50,566 nucleotides of DNA, taken from CAIPVR01 sp049316905. Its GTDB lineage: Bacteria > Actinomycetota > Acidimicrobiia > Acidimicrobiales > Microtrichaceae. The position numbers and the translations under genes were made by a program. Of this stretch, positions 8,039-16,813 are shown piece after piece. The notes below the pieces were generated by a model. That model worked only from the letters and a program-made list of their open reading frames with translations, did no database searches and was not told where the DNA came from. Each line of letters starts with the position of its first letter. The first letter of the stretch is position 1. The stretch lies in contig JBMOJH010000013.1 in NCBI GenBank assembly GCA_049316905.1, forward strand, positions 1 to 50,566, given 5' to 3'.

Positions 8039-8626
8039 GTGAGCGGCAGCGAGATGGGCGTGGTGACGCCGTCGTCGGTGATCGAGGGGGTGTTCCACGT
8101 GCGGCCGCGCGTGTTCGGTGACGAGCGCGGGTTCTTCGTGGAGACCTACCGTCGGGAGTGGATCCCGGGTGGTCGCGAGATGGTCCAGGCCAACCGCGGC
8201 GACCGCGCCGCGGGGTCGCTCGTGGGGCTGCACTACCACCTCCACCAGGCCGACTACTGGTACGTGCCGGCGGGCTGGGCCCGCGTGGTCCTGCACGACC
8301 TCCGCCGCGACGGCCCCACCGACGGCGCCACCGAGGTGCTCGACCTGGGCGAGGTGGACGGCGCCGCCAACGAGCACCTCGGCCTCTACATCCCCCCGGG
8401 CGTGGCGCACGGGTTCGCGGCGCTGACCGACGTGACGATCACCTACCTGGTGGACGGCTACTACAACCCGGCCGACGAGCTCGGCGTGGCCTGGGACGAC
8501 CCGGAGATCGGCGCGGACTGGGGCGTGACGGACCCCGTGCTGTCGGCCCGTGACCGGGCCAACCCCCGCCGTGGCGACCTGCCCGTCGACCGCGTGCCCC
8601 ACCCGTCCCTGCGGACCGGCGGTTGA
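8039..8626 (+). CDS. rmlC: dTDP-4-dehydrorhamnose 3,5-epimerase-family protein (RmlC)
   Basis: This 195-residue cupin-fold protein would convert dTDP-4-keto-6-deoxyglucose to dTDP-4-keto-L-rhamnose. The fold markers VFGDERGFFVETY, LHYH (His65, the position of the catalytic base), IPPGVAHGF and YLVDGYYNP are all present. The usual RGLHYQ signature is altered: the arginine is replaced by valine and the glutamine by histidine (VGLHYHLHQ). It is therefore a divergent subgroup whose precise epimerase activity is inferred from the operon. The GTG at 8039 has an excellent Shine-Dalgarno (AGGAGG, 8029-8034) that overlaps the rmlA TAG stop. It lies 10 bp before rmlB. Confidence 0.85.
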   Translation: MSGSEMGVVTPSSVIEGVFHVRPRVFGDERGFFVETYRREWIPGGREMVQANRGDRAAGSLVGLHYHLHQADYWYVPAGWARVVLHDLRRDGPTDGATEVLDLGEVDGAANEHLGLYIPPGVAHGFAALTDVTITYLVDGYYNPADELGVAWDDPEIGADWGVTDPVLSARDRANPRRGDLPVDRVPHPSLRTGG

Positions 8627-8636
8627 CGGGACCTCC

Positions 8637-9605
8637 GTGCGGCTGTTCATCACCGGCGGTGCCGGCTTCATCGGGTCGAACTACGTCCACCACGTCCTCG
8701 CCACGACCGATGACGAGGTCACGGTCTTCGACGCCCTGACCTACGCCGGCAACCGGGCCAACCTGGCCGATCTGGACGACGACCCCCGGTTCACCTTCGT
8801 CCACGGCGACATCTGCGACCGCGACGCGGTGGCCGCCGCGCTCCCGGGCCACGATGCGGTCGTCCACTTCGCGGCGGAGTCGCACGTGGACCGCTCGCTG
8901 CTCGACCCCGACGTGTTCGTCCGCACCAACTGCCTCGGTACCAACGTGATGTGTGACGTGGCCGTGGGCGCCGGGGTGACGCGCTTCCTGCACATCTCCA
9001 CCGACGAGGTGTACGGATCGATCGACGAGGGCTCGTTCCGGGAGACCGATCTGCTCTCACCCCGGTCGCCGTACTCCGCGGCGAAGGCCGGCTCGGACCT
9101 GATCGCGCTGGCCTACCACGAGACCCACGGCCTGCCGGTGGTGGTCACCCGGTCCTCCAACCAGTACGGGCCGTTCCAGTTCCCGGAGAAGCTCATCCCG
9201 TTCTTCGTGACCAACCTGCTCGACGGGAACCGGGTGCCGCTCTACGGCGACGGGCTCAACGTGCGCGACTGGCTCTTCGTGCGCGACAACTGCGAGGGCG
9301 TGGACCTGGTGCTGCGCGCCGGCGAGGTGGGCGAGGTCTACAACATCGGTGCGGGCAACGAGCGCACCAACCGCGAGATCACCGATCGCCTGCTCGCGCT
9401 GCTCGGCAAGGACGAGTCGTCGGTGGAGTACGTCGAGGACCGCAAGGGCCACGACCGCCGCTACTCGATCGCCGCCGACAAGGTGGCGGCGCTCGGCTGG
9501 CGGCCGCGGCACGGCTTCGACGAGGCGCTCGAGGAGACCGTCCGCTTCTACGTCGACCGGCGCGACTGGTGGGAGCCGCTCCGCGCCCGGGTCCGGAACC
9601 GCTGA
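8637..9605 (+). CDS. rmlB: dTDP-glucose 4,6-dehydratase (RmlB)
   Basis: This 322-residue extended SDR carries out the second step of dTDP-L-rhamnose synthesis, removing water from dTDP-glucose with bound NAD+. Visible motifs are the NAD loop TGGAGFIGSN (6-15), AESHVDRS, the catalytic STDEVYG (121-127), YSAAK (146-150), SSNQYGPFQFPEKL and the substrate loop GDGLNVRDW. All are at full strength for RmlB and match the family length. The GTG start lies 10 bp after the rmlC stop with no good Shine-Dalgarno, so translation probably depends on readthrough of ribosomes from rmlC. rmlD follows 8 bp after the stop. Confidence 0.95.
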   Translation: MRLFITGGAGFIGSNYVHHVLATTDDEVTVFDALTYAGNRANLADLDDDPRFTFVHGDICDRDAVAAALPGHDAVVHFAAESHVDRSLLDPDVFVRTNCLGTNVMCDVAVGAGVTRFLHISTDEVYGSIDEGSFRETDLLSPRSPYSAAKAGSDLIALAYHETHGLPVVVTRSSNQYGPFQFPEKLIPFFVTNLLDGNRVPLYGDGLNVRDWLFVRDNCEGVDLVLRAGEVGEVYNIGAGNERTNREITDRLLALLGKDESSVEYVEDRKGHDRRYSIAADKVAALGWRPRHGFDEALEETVRFYVDRRDWWEPLRARVRNR

Positions 9606-9613
9606 GGCCCGCC

Positions 9614-10465
9614 GTGCGGATCCTCGTCACCGGCAGCCGGGGCCAGCTCGGCACGGAGCTGATGGAGCGGCTCGGTGCCGCCGCGCACCACGAGGTGCTC
9701 GGTGTCGACCTCCCCGAGGTGGACCTCACCGACCGCGACGCGTCGCTCGGCCTGGTCACCGGGTTCCGGCCTGCCGCGATCGTCCACGCGGCCGCGTTCA
9801 CCGCGGTGGACGCGTGCGAGACCGAGGTGGATGCCGCGTACCGGGTGAACTGCGCGGCCACCCGGTTCCTCGCCGACGGCGCCCGTCGGGTCGGGGCCCA
9901 CGTCGTGTACGTGTCCACGGACTACGTGTTCGACGGCACCAAGGCGACGCCGTACGTCGAGTGGGACGAGCCGTCGCCGCGGTCGGTCTACGGGCGCACC
10001 AAGCTCGGCGGCGAACGGGAGATCGACCAGGGCTGGAGCATCGCCCGCACCTCCTGGGTCTGCGGGTACCACGGCAACAACATGGTGAAGACGCTCCTGC
10101 GCCTGGCCGCCGAGCGCGACACGCTGAGCTTCGTCGACGACCAGGTCGGTCATCCCACCTTCGCCGGTGACCTGGCCGAGATGCTGATCCGGCTCGCCGT
10201 CGAGCGGGTGCCGGGCATCTTCCACACCACCAACCAAGGGGCGGTCAGCTGGTACGGCTTCGCCCGTGAGGTGTTCACGGCGGCCGGTCACGACCCCGAC
10301 CGGATCTCGCCGATCTCCACCGCCGAGCTCGATCCACCCCGCCCGGCGCCGCGGCCGGCGAACTCCGTGCTCGACAACCTGGCCTGGCGGCTGCACGGTT
10401 TCGCCCCGAGCCGCGACTTCCGCGAGCCGCTCGCCGAGCTGGTCGCCCGGCTCACCGCCGACTGA
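9614..10465 (+). CDS. rmlD: dTDP-4-dehydrorhamnose reductase (RmlD)
   Basis: This 283-residue SDR performs the last step, NAD(P)H reduction of dTDP-4-keto-L-rhamnose to dTDP-L-rhamnose. The motifs are TGSRGQLG near the N-terminus, HAAAFTAVDACE, VSTDYVFDG, the catalytic YGRTKLGGE (Tyr and Lys), and RTSWVCGYHGNNMV. Length and order match the family. It ends the four-gene rml operon and runs convergently into the membrane-protein gene on the other strand, with only 3 nt between the stop codons, so there is no room for a hairpin between them. Confidence 0.93.
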   Translation: MRILVTGSRGQLGTELMERLGAAAHHEVLGVDLPEVDLTDRDASLGLVTGFRPAAIVHAAAFTAVDACETEVDAAYRVNCAATRFLADGARRVGAHVVYVSTDYVFDGTKATPYVEWDEPSPRSVYGRTKLGGEREIDQGWSIARTSWVCGYHGNNMVKTLLRLAAERDTLSFVDDQVGHPTFAGDLAEMLIRLAVERVPGIFHTTNQGAVSWYGFAREVFTAAGHDPDRISPISTAELDPPRPAPRPANSVLDNLAWRLHGFAPSRDFREPLAELVARLTAD

Positions 10466-10468
10466 GGC

Positions 10469-12151
10469 TCAGCGCTCCCGGACGGTGCCGGGGACCACGA
10501 AGGCGCTGTGCCACTGCCGGGGTGACGTGGCGGCGATCGCCGGCGGCAGCGGCTGGTCCGCCGAGAGGAACGTCCATCGGGAGCCGGTGGCGAGGTCGCG
10601 GCGGGTGCAGGCGATGTCCTCGCCGAACTTCACCACCCACCCCGGATCCGTGAGGCAGACGCGCACGCCGCGATCGGTGGCCTCGCTCACCACGGCCGGG
10701 GCGAGCTGGTAGCTGCCCACCGCCTCCGGGTCGGCGGTGATCACGATCGTGCGGCCGTCCGCCGTGCGGACGAGCTGGTCCACCAGTTTCGGCGTCTCGA
10801 AGAAGTCGTAGGGGGTGTAGCGGGTGGCGGGGGAGATGGCGGCGGCCGCCACGGCGGCGACCGCGACCGCGCCGACGGCCACCCGACGGGGGGTGGTCGC
10901 GGGGTGCCGCACCCACTCGGGCAGGAGGAGGGCGAGTGTGGTGCCCACGACGAGGCCGGGGATCGCCAGGATCCAGAGCGCCACGTAGCGGAACGACAGG
11001 TCGTCGACCCCGCCGGTGGCGTACTGCAGCAGGCAGAGCTCCATGGCCGCGGCGCCGCCGACGAGGAAGAACCCGAGGCGGCTGCGGCGCCACCAGGACA
11101 CGCCGACGAGCGCCGCGAAGGCGACCACGAGCACGAGGGCCCGGGTGACGGTGTTCGTGCCCGGCCAGAACTGGAGCACGAACCGGGCGCCGTCGGTGAG
11201 GCCGTGGCCGCCGGTGTCGGGCCGTTGCAGGTAGTCCCAGTACTTCGTGGTCTCGCCCGGCCAGCTCGTCAGCGTGTAGCCGATGATCGGCGTGACGAAG
11301 GCCAGGCCGAGTCCGAGCGCGGCCCACAGCGTGCGGCGCTCCTCGGTGACCAGGCGTCGCAGGTCACCGGTGCGCCACGTCGCCACCAGCACCATGAGGG
11401 TGGCCACGCCCACGAAGCTCGTGAACGCCACGTGGCCGTGGAAGAGGAAGCCGACCCCGGCGACGAACGCCACGAGGCTGGGCAGACGACCGGCGGCCGC
11501 GCTCGCGCCCGCCACCACCATGAGGGCGAAGCTCGCGGTGAACATGTGGGGCAGCCACGGCCCGGCCAGGATGCCGGGCTCGAGCCAGCAGAACAGCGCC
11601 AGCGCCCCCAGCACCACCACGCCGTGCAGCCAGCTGCCCAGGTGCGAGCGGACGATGGCGCCGATGGCGCCGAGCTGCGCCGACACGAGGGCGAAGCCGC
11701 CGAGCATGTCGGCGTTGTGCTGGCCGATGGGGGACTGCAGGACCCGTCGCACGACCTCGGCGAGGCCCCAGATGTAGAGGTACCCGGGGCCGGGGTGGTG
11801 GAAGCCGGTACGGCTGCCGTTGCCCCGCAGGTCCTGGAGGGTGATGGCGTCCCACGCGGTGGCGAACTGGTTCGCCTCGTCCCCGGCGAAGTGCACGGGG
11901 CCGAAGATCCAACGGTTGCGGGCCAGGAGGAGCACGAACACACCCACGGCGAGCAGCGTGCCGACGACGAGGTCGCTACGGCGGCGTCCGTCGCCGGTGC
12001 GGTCGCCGGTCCCGAGGTCACCGGCGGAGGGGTCACCACTCGGGGGGTCGCCGGACGCGTCGTCGAGCGGTGCGGGCTCGTCGACCACCGCCGGGCGGCG
12101 GGGGTCGGGTCGTGCAGCTCGAAGGTCGCTCACGGAGGGTCCTCGCGGCAC
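10469..12151 (-). CDS. Large polytopic membrane protein, GT-C-like, function unknown
   Basis: The protein has 560 residues. A disordered acidic N-terminus of about 55 residues, rich in G, D, P and T, leads into about 11 transmembrane helices and a soluble C-terminal domain of about 110 residues (from YTPYDFFETPKLVDQL). The first periplasmic loop carries GPVHFAGDEANQF and GFHHPGPGYLYIWG. An acidic residue in that loop followed by H-H-P is typical of GT-C polyprenyl-phosphate-sugar transferases, so an extracytoplasmic glycosyltransferase is plausible but not proven. A GTG at 12151 is the outer start and a GTG at 12133 is an alternative. It converges on the rml operon and is divergent from the quinone reductase gene. 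Confidence 0.7.
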   Translation of the reverse strand: MPRGPSVSDLRAARPDPRRPAVVDEPAPLDDASGDPPSGDPSAGDLGTGDRTGDGRRRSDLVVGTLLAVGVFVLLLARNRWIFGPVHFAGDEANQFATAWDAITLQDLRGNGSRTGFHHPGPGYLYIWGLAEVVRRVLQSPIGQHNADMLGGFALVSAQLGAIGAIVRSHLGSWLHGVVVLGALALFCWLEPGILAGPWLPHMFTASFALMVVAGASAAAGRLPSLVAFVAGVGFLFHGHVAFTSFVGVATLMVLVATWRTGDLRRLVTEERRTLWAALGLGLAFVTPIIGYTLTSWPGETTKYWDYLQRPDTGGHGLTDGARFVLQFWPGTNTVTRALVLVVAFAALVGVSWWRRSRLGFFLVGGAAAMELCLLQYATGGVDDLSFRYVALWILAIPGLVVGTTLALLLPEWVRHPATTPRRVAVGAVAVAAVAAAAISPATRYTPYDFFETPKLVDQLVRTADGRTIVITADPEAVGSYQLAPAVVSEATDRGVRVCLTDPGWVVKFGEDIACTRRDLATGSRWTFLSADQPLPPAIAATSPRQWHSAFVVPGTVRER

Positions 12152-12181
12152 GCGCGGGAGGCGCCGGCGGCCGACCGGACG

Positions 12182-12187
12182 ACCCTA
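12182..12187 (-). promoter_or_regulatory. Candidate -10 box for the GT-C-like membrane protein
   Basis: TAGGGT on the minus strand would give a leader of roughly 24 nt to the GTG at 12151. It is the counterpart of the divergent -10 at 12230. Confidence 0.35.
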
Positions 12188-12229
12188 GAAGGCCGCCTTG
12201 GCGTCCACAAGGACCCTGCCGGGCTCCGG

Positions 12230-12235
12230 TAGGCT
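12230..12235 (+). promoter_or_regulatory. Leaderless-type -10 box for the Lpd-like gene
   Basis: TAGGCT is followed by 6 nt and then the GTG at 12242. No Shine-Dalgarno sequence is present. Confidence 0.5.
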
Positions 12236-12241
12236 CTGCCC

Positions 12242-13606
12242 GTGTCGCTGCGCTTCGTGATCATGGGCGGCGGGCCGGCCGGCACGCAGGCGGCCACCCA
12301 CGCGGCCCGCCTCGGCGCACACGTCACCCTGGTCGAGCGCGACATCGTGGGCGGTGCGGCGCACCTGTGGGACTGCGTCCCGTCGAAGGCGATGATCGCC
12401 ACGGGCGACGCCCTGGACGCGGTGCGCGGCGCGGTGGGCATGGGCCTCCGGGTCGATCCCGCCGCGGTCGACCTGGACCGGGTCCGGGAGCGGATCGCGG
12501 GGATCACCGCCCGCATCGAGGGGCAGAACCGGCGGCTGCTCGAGAGCCAGGGCGTGCGCCTCGTCCGTGGCACGGGCCGCCTGGCGGACGCCCATACGGT
12601 CGTGGCCGCCACCGCCGAGGGCGAGCTGCGCTTCCCGGCTGACGCCGTCATGGTCTCCACCGGGAGCCGGCCCCGCATCCCCGAGTGGGCGGTGCCCGAC
12701 GGCGAGCGTGTGCTGACCACCCGCGACGCCTACCCGCCGACGGAGCTGCCCGAACGACTCATCGTGGTCGGCTCCGGCGTGACGGGCGTGGAGTTCGTCC
12801 ACATGTTCTCGTCGCTCGGCAGCGAGGTGACCCTGATCGTGTCGCGCCAGCAGGTGCTGCCGGCGAAGGACCCGGAGGTGGCGGCCGTCCTCGAGGACGA
12901 CTTCCTCCGCCGCGGGGTCCGGCTGTACAAAGGGGCGCGGGCGGTCGGGCTGGACCGTTCGTCGGACGGCGGGGTGGTGGTGCGCTGCGACGACGGGCGC
13001 GTGGCCGAGGGCAGCCACTGCCTCCTGGCCATCGGGTCGCTGCCCAACTCCGAGGGCCTCGGCCTCGAGGAGGCCGGCGTGCTCATGGACGGGCCGTGGG
13101 TGCGCGAGCTCGACCACCACATGCGGACCAACGTCGGGCACATCTACGTCGCCGGTGACGTCTCCGGGAAGCTGCCGCTCTCGTCGGTGGCGTCCATGCA
13201 GGGTCGCAAGATCGCCGAGCACGTGATGGGGCTGCACAAGGTCGACCACCGGCACCTCGACTACGAGAAGGCGGCCTCGGCCATCTTCACCGACCCGGAG
13301 ATCGCGGACGTGGGCCTCGCCGAGGCCGACGCCTTCGCCGAGGGTCGCAAGGTGCGGGTCACCAAGGTGCCGTTCGCCTCGACGGCCAAGGCGCTCATCG
13401 ACGACGACCCGCGGGGGTTCGTGAAGATCGTGTCCGACCCGGCCACGGGTGTGATCCTCGGCGGCTCGATCGTGGGCCACCACGCGGCGGAGCTGATCTC
13501 GGTGATCGCGGTCGCGGTCACCAACGGCCTGCGGGTGAACGACCTCGCGGAGAGCATCTTCGTGCACCCGGCGCTGGCCGAGGCGTTGAGCGACGCGGCA
13601 GAGTGA
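12242..13606 (+). CDS. Lpd-like FAD flavoprotein, probable NAD(P)H:quinone reductase
   Basis: This 454-residue member of the pyridine nucleotide-disulfide oxidoreductase family has FAD loop GGGPAGTQAA (9-18), NAD loop GSGVTGVEF, FAD site YVAGDVSGKLPLSS, and a C-terminal dimerisation domain ending in HPALAE. In true dihydrolipoamide dehydrogenases the redox site reads GGTCLNVGC. Here it reads GGAAHLWDC, so the first cysteine is alanine (residue 40) and only Cys45 remains. Mycobacterial LpdA (Rv3303c) shows the same loss and works as a quinone reductase rather than on lipoamide. I infer the same role here. The GTG start is fixed by the leaderless promoter, and an RDD membrane protein follows 4 bp later. 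Confidence 0.85.
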   Translation: MSLRFVIMGGGPAGTQAATHAARLGAHVTLVERDIVGGAAHLWDCVPSKAMIATGDALDAVRGAVGMGLRVDPAAVDLDRVRERIAGITARIEGQNRRLLESQGVRLVRGTGRLADAHTVVAATAEGELRFPADAVMVSTGSRPRIPEWAVPDGERVLTTRDAYPPTELPERLIVVGSGVTGVEFVHMFSSLGSEVTLIVSRQQVLPAKDPEVAAVLEDDFLRRGVRLYKGARAVGLDRSSDGGVVVRCDDGRVAEGSHCLLAIGSLPNSEGLGLEEAGVLMDGPWVRELDHHMRTNVGHIYVAGDVSGKLPLSSVASMQGRKIAEHVMGLHKVDHRHLDYEKAASAIFTDPEIADVGLAEADAFAEGRKVRVTKVPFASTAKALIDDDPRGFVKIVSDPATGVILGGSIVGHHAAELISVIAVAVTNGLRVNDLAESIFVHPALAEALSDAAE

Positions 13607-13610
13607 CCCG

Positions 13611-14207
13611 GTGATCGAGCCCGACCCCGTCGACCCGTCCGAGCGACCGTCCGGGTTGCCCTACCCGCTGGTGCCGCCGACCGTCCGCGACGACCTGCCG
13701 GACCGGGGGTTCCCCGGGGCGCCGGCGTCGTGGGGCATGCGGGCCCTGGCCCGGATCATCGACGTGGTCATCGTGTCGTTCCCGTTCGGCTTCCTCGTGG
13801 CCGCGCTCGGGACGAAGACCATCGCGGAGGGGCCCGACAAGGGTCAGCTCTCGGGTCCGGCCTGGCCCCTGCTGCTGTTTCCGATCTGCTTCATCCTCTA
13901 CGAGACGGTCCTGATCTCGATGTTCGGCCAGACCCTCGGCAAGTGGGTCTGCCAGGTGAAGGCGGTGCAGTGGAGCGACGGCCGGCTCGCCACGCTGCAG
14001 GAAGGCTTCATCCGTGCATTCGTGCCGGGGGTGTTCCTGCTGGTGGCGTCCGCGGCCGCGTTGCTCGGCGTGCCCGCCCTCGGCTACCTGCAGTTCGTGC
14101 CGATCCTGATCTACCTGTCCTCGTTGGCCAACGTGATCTACCGCGGCCCCCACGACAAGGCGGCGAACACCATCGTGCTGGCCGCGCCGAGGTCGAGGCG
14201 GGCCTGA
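13611..14207 (+). CDS. RDD-family membrane protein
   Basis: This 198-residue protein has an N-terminal proline-rich cytoplasmic segment (1-38) and then an RDD domain. RALARIIDVVIV at about 44-55 has the conserved R...D, a second helix follows near 82-103, and then GQTLGKWVCQVKAV, the family's G.T.GK signature, with a last pair of helices before the basic end. Some RDD proteins act in Na+/H+ exchange or as accessories to secretion, but no specific function can be given. The GTG lies 4 bp after the quinone reductase stop and probably shares its transcript. Its TGA overlaps a possible CTG start of the next frame, though a better start exists downstream. Confidence 0.82.
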   Translation: MIEPDPVDPSERPSGLPYPLVPPTVRDDLPDRGFPGAPASWGMRALARIIDVVIVSFPFGFLVAALGTKTIAEGPDKGQLSGPAWPLLLFPICFILYETVLISMFGQTLGKWVCQVKAVQWSDGRLATLQEGFIRAFVPGVFLLVASAAALLGVPALGYLQFVPILIYLSSLANVIYRGPHDKAANTIVLAAPRSRRA

Positions 14208-14275
14208 CCATCGCTCCGGTCGACGCCGCCGCCCCCGTCGACCCCGCCCGGCCCCCGGGGTCGGAGAGGTCGCCG

Positions 14276-15946
14276 GTGCAGGAGTGGGTCGACGGGCGCC
14301 CCGTCCGTCCTGTCCGGCGCCGCCGGTGGGCAGGACCCGACCTCCTCCGGGTGGCGGTGGTGGTGCTGGCGCTCGGCGTCCTCGTCGTACCCGTCCTCGC
14401 CACGGTGACCGGCTACGGCGACGGTGCCCGGGCCAACGGCGACGAGGTGGTGGCCCTGCTGCTGCCGGTCGAGGCAGGTCGCGGTTCGGCCGAGCTGGTC
14501 TTCCCGGGGAACGCCTACCAGGGCCTGATCGAGGTCCCGGCGTACGCGGTGCTGTGGCAGCTCGCCGGACCGGACCTGGTGCCGGCCCGCCTCCTGCACC
14601 AGGCGCTGTGGCTCGCCGCGCTGGCGGCGTGGACCGCGGCCTGCCTGTCGGTCATGGGCGCCCTGGGCGCGACCGTGCGGGCCCGGTGGTGGGGGGCGCT
14701 CGCCGTGGTGGGCCTCCTCGGGGTGACCGCGCCGGTGGCCTGGTCGGTGTTCTCCTCCGTGTACCCCGGGTACCACACCGGCGCCCTGCTCGGTGGCGTG
14801 GCCGTGCTGGCCGCCACCCGCGTGCAGCGACGCCGCGGCTGGTGGGCCGCCGGCCTGGCCGCAGGGCTCGCCGTGTACGCGCAACCCATGCACGGCGTGG
14901 CCGTCGTCGCCGTGCTCGCCGCGGCCCTGTTCGGTCCGCTGGCGGCCACCCCGACCGGAGCGGCGCCGCTCCCGGGCCGCTCGGGGCGCCTGCTGTCCGC
15001 CGGTCTGGGGGTGGTGTTCGGCCTGCTCCCGCTGCTCGTGTGGAACGCCGCGAACGACTGGGCGACCTTCCGGCCCGGGAACCAGCCGGTCGTGCACCCC
15101 CGGTGGACCTACCTGAACCGGCTGGCCAACGTCGTGGACGTCTCCGGCCACGTGCTGTCGGGCAACGGGTCGAGCGGGGTGCCGCCCTGGGGGGTGGTCG
15201 CCAACGTGGCGGTGGGTGTGGTGCTCGTGGCGCTGCTCGCGTGCGGAGTGATGGTGCTGGTGCGCTGCGGGCGCCGGGGCGTGGCGCTCCAGGCCGCGGT
15301 GGTGGTCGCGGTGTTCGGCCTCCCGGTGCTGGGGGCGTTCTCCCTCGACGACCAGTACCGCTACGCGGTGGCGTGGTGGCCGGCGCTCGCGGTCCTCGTG
15401 GCAGCGGGCACCACCTGGCTCGCCGACCGGCCCGCCGCGGGCGTGCGGCACGCGGCGAGGGCGGTGGTGGCGGTGGCGGTGGCGGCGCACCTGGCCGTGG
15501 TGGTCGCGGTGGGCCGCACGGCACTCGCCGGGGCCGCCGGCCAGCCGAACGCCACCGACCGCACGCGTGACCTGGCCGCCGACCTCCGCCGATGCGGTGT
15601 GGACGGCGTCGTGGGCGACTACTGGTCGGTGTACCCGGTGCTGTGGGCCGACCGCGCCGTGATGGTGGGGGAGGTCGTGTGGGGCCCGGATCGTCTGGAC
15701 GCGGTCCACCCCGACGGCTGGACGGAACCCGTGCGGGTGGCCGGCCTGCTGGATCCCGCCGTGGCCGATCCGGTGAACGGGGCGGCGGCCGTCACCCGGG
15801 CCACGGGGCGGGGCGGCGGGGGCTGGGTGTACGCCGTGCACCCCGGGACCAACGTCCGGGTGGCCCTCGAGATCACCGACACGCCGCTGCCCGACGGCTG
15901 CCTCGGCCCGGACGGGTTGCGGCCGCTGGGGGACCCACCGGCATGA
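14276..15946 (+). CDS. Polytopic membrane protein, GT-C-like, function unknown
   Basis: The protein has 556 residues and about 10 transmembrane helices, starting near residue 23 after an arginine-rich cytoplasmic end (RPVRRRR). A large early extracytoplasmic loop holds NGDEVVALLLPVEAG and FPGNAYQGLIEVP. A C-terminal soluble part of about 130 residues carries a conserved-looking DYWSVYPVLW motif. The early acidic loop and helix layout fit GT-C glycosyltransferases or related membrane enzymes, but no family motif is decisive. The GTG at 14276 is chosen because GGAGAGG (14263-14269) is a clear Shine-Dalgarno about 6 nt before it. The upstream open frame has no good start. The gene follows the RDD gene by 68 bp. 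Confidence 0.75.
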   Translation: MQEWVDGRPVRPVRRRRWAGPDLLRVAVVVLALGVLVVPVLATVTGYGDGARANGDEVVALLLPVEAGRGSAELVFPGNAYQGLIEVPAYAVLWQLAGPDLVPARLLHQALWLAALAAWTAACLSVMGALGATVRARWWGALAVVGLLGVTAPVAWSVFSSVYPGYHTGALLGGVAVLAATRVQRRRGWWAAGLAAGLAVYAQPMHGVAVVAVLAAALFGPLAATPTGAAPLPGRSGRLLSAGLGVVFGLLPLLVWNAANDWATFRPGNQPVVHPRWTYLNRLANVVDVSGHVLSGNGSSGVPPWGVVANVAVGVVLVALLACGVMVLVRCGRRGVALQAAVVVAVFGLPVLGAFSLDDQYRYAVAWWPALAVLVAAGTTWLADRPAAGVRHAARAVVAVAVAAHLAVVVAVGRTALAGAAGQPNATDRTRDLAADLRRCGVDGVVGDYWSVYPVLWADRAVMVGEVVWGPDRLDAVHPDGWTEPVRVAGLLDPAVADPVNGAAAVTRATGRGGGGWVYAVHPGTNVRVALEITDTPLPDGCLGPDGLRPLGDPPA

Positions 15947-15979
15947 CGCCGGCGGCACGGGCCGCGCGGCCTGCGCTGC

Positions 15980-16012
15980 TAGGTTCGTGAAGCCCCGTGC
16001 CCCTCAGGAAGG
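15980..16012 (+). promoter_or_regulatory. -10 box and Shine-Dalgarno for the wzm-wzt operon
   Basis: TAGGTT (15980-15985) is the likely -10. AGGAAGG (16006-16012) is a good ribosome site 6 nt before an unusual TTG start at 16019. This operon is therefore leadered, unlike many neighbours. Confidence 0.5.
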
Positions 16013-16018
16013 CTGAGC

Positions 16019-16813
16019 TTGTCCACCCCTGCACAGGTGTGGTCCTACCGGACCCTGATCGTCAACCTGGCCCAGCGGGACCTCAAGGCCCGCTACAAGA
16101 AGTCCTTCCTCGGATGGGCCTGGTCGCTCATCAACCCGGCGACCACGCTGGGCATCTACACGGTGGTCTTCGGCGTGTTCCTGGGCGCCGTCGCCCCGGT
16201 CGCGGGCAACGGCAGCACCCAGAGCTTCGCCCTCTACCTGTTCTGCGCCCTCGTGGCATGGAACTTCTTCTCGGCCACCGTGAACACCTCGATCGGCACC
16301 TTCACCACCGCCGGCCCGCTGCTCACCCGCACCTACTTCCCGCCGGAGGCGCCGATGCTGGCGGGCCTCACCACCGTGGCGATCCAGGCGGTGCTCGAGG
16401 TGGGGATCCTGTTCGCGTTCATGGTCGGGTTCGGCAACGTCTCGTGGACCTTCATCCTCGTGGTGCCGATCATGTTCCTCCTGGCGTGCTTCGCGTTCGG
16501 GATCGGCCTGGTGCTCGGCCTCGGCAACATCCGCTACCGCGACGTGAACTACCTCGTCGGCATCGGGCTCCAGGTGCTCTTCTACGCCACGCCGATCGTG
16601 TACTCGCTGTCGATCGTGCCGGCGGAGTGGCGGCGGGTGCTCGAGCTGAACCCGCTGACCTCGTTCACCTACAGCATGCGCCAGGTCGTCTACGAGCTGG
16701 CCCTGCCCACCGCCACCAACTGGCTCATGATGGGGGTGTCGGCCGCCGTGAGCCTGGTGGTCGGCTGGTGGATCTTCGGGAAGTACGCGCCGCTCGTGAT
16801 CGAGGAACTCTGA
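16019..16813 (+). CDS. wzm: Polysaccharide ABC exporter, permease subunit (Wzm-like)
   Basis: This 264-residue ABC-2-type permease has six transmembrane helices after the conserved N-terminal LAQRDLKARYKKSFLGWAWS segment, the hallmark of O-antigen and teichoic-acid exporters (Wzm, TagG, KpsM). It would form the membrane channel that moves a finished lipid-linked glycan out of the cytoplasm, powered by the ATPase encoded next. The TTG start is supported by the Shine-Dalgarno at 16006-16012, and the protein begins STPAQVWSYRTL. Its TGA overlaps the wzt ATG by one base (TGATG), so the two are translationally coupled. Confidence 0.92.
   Translation: MSTPAQVWSYRTLIVNLAQRDLKARYKKSFLGWAWSLINPATTLGIYTVVFGVFLGAVAPVAGNGSTQSFALYLFCALVAWNFFSATVNTSIGTFTTAGPLLTRTYFPPEAPMLAGLTTVAIQAVLEVGILFAFMVGFGNVSWTFILVVPIMFLLACFAFGIGLVLGLGNIRYRDVNYLVGIGLQVLFYATPIVYSLSIVPAEWRRVLELNPLTSFTYSMRQVVYELALPTATNWLMMGVSAAVSLVVGWWIFGKYAPLVIEEL

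Noticed and set aside
15463..15486. GGTGGC hexamer run
   Set aside because: It encodes a Val/Ala transmembrane helix in the protein at 14276. Codon bias explains it.
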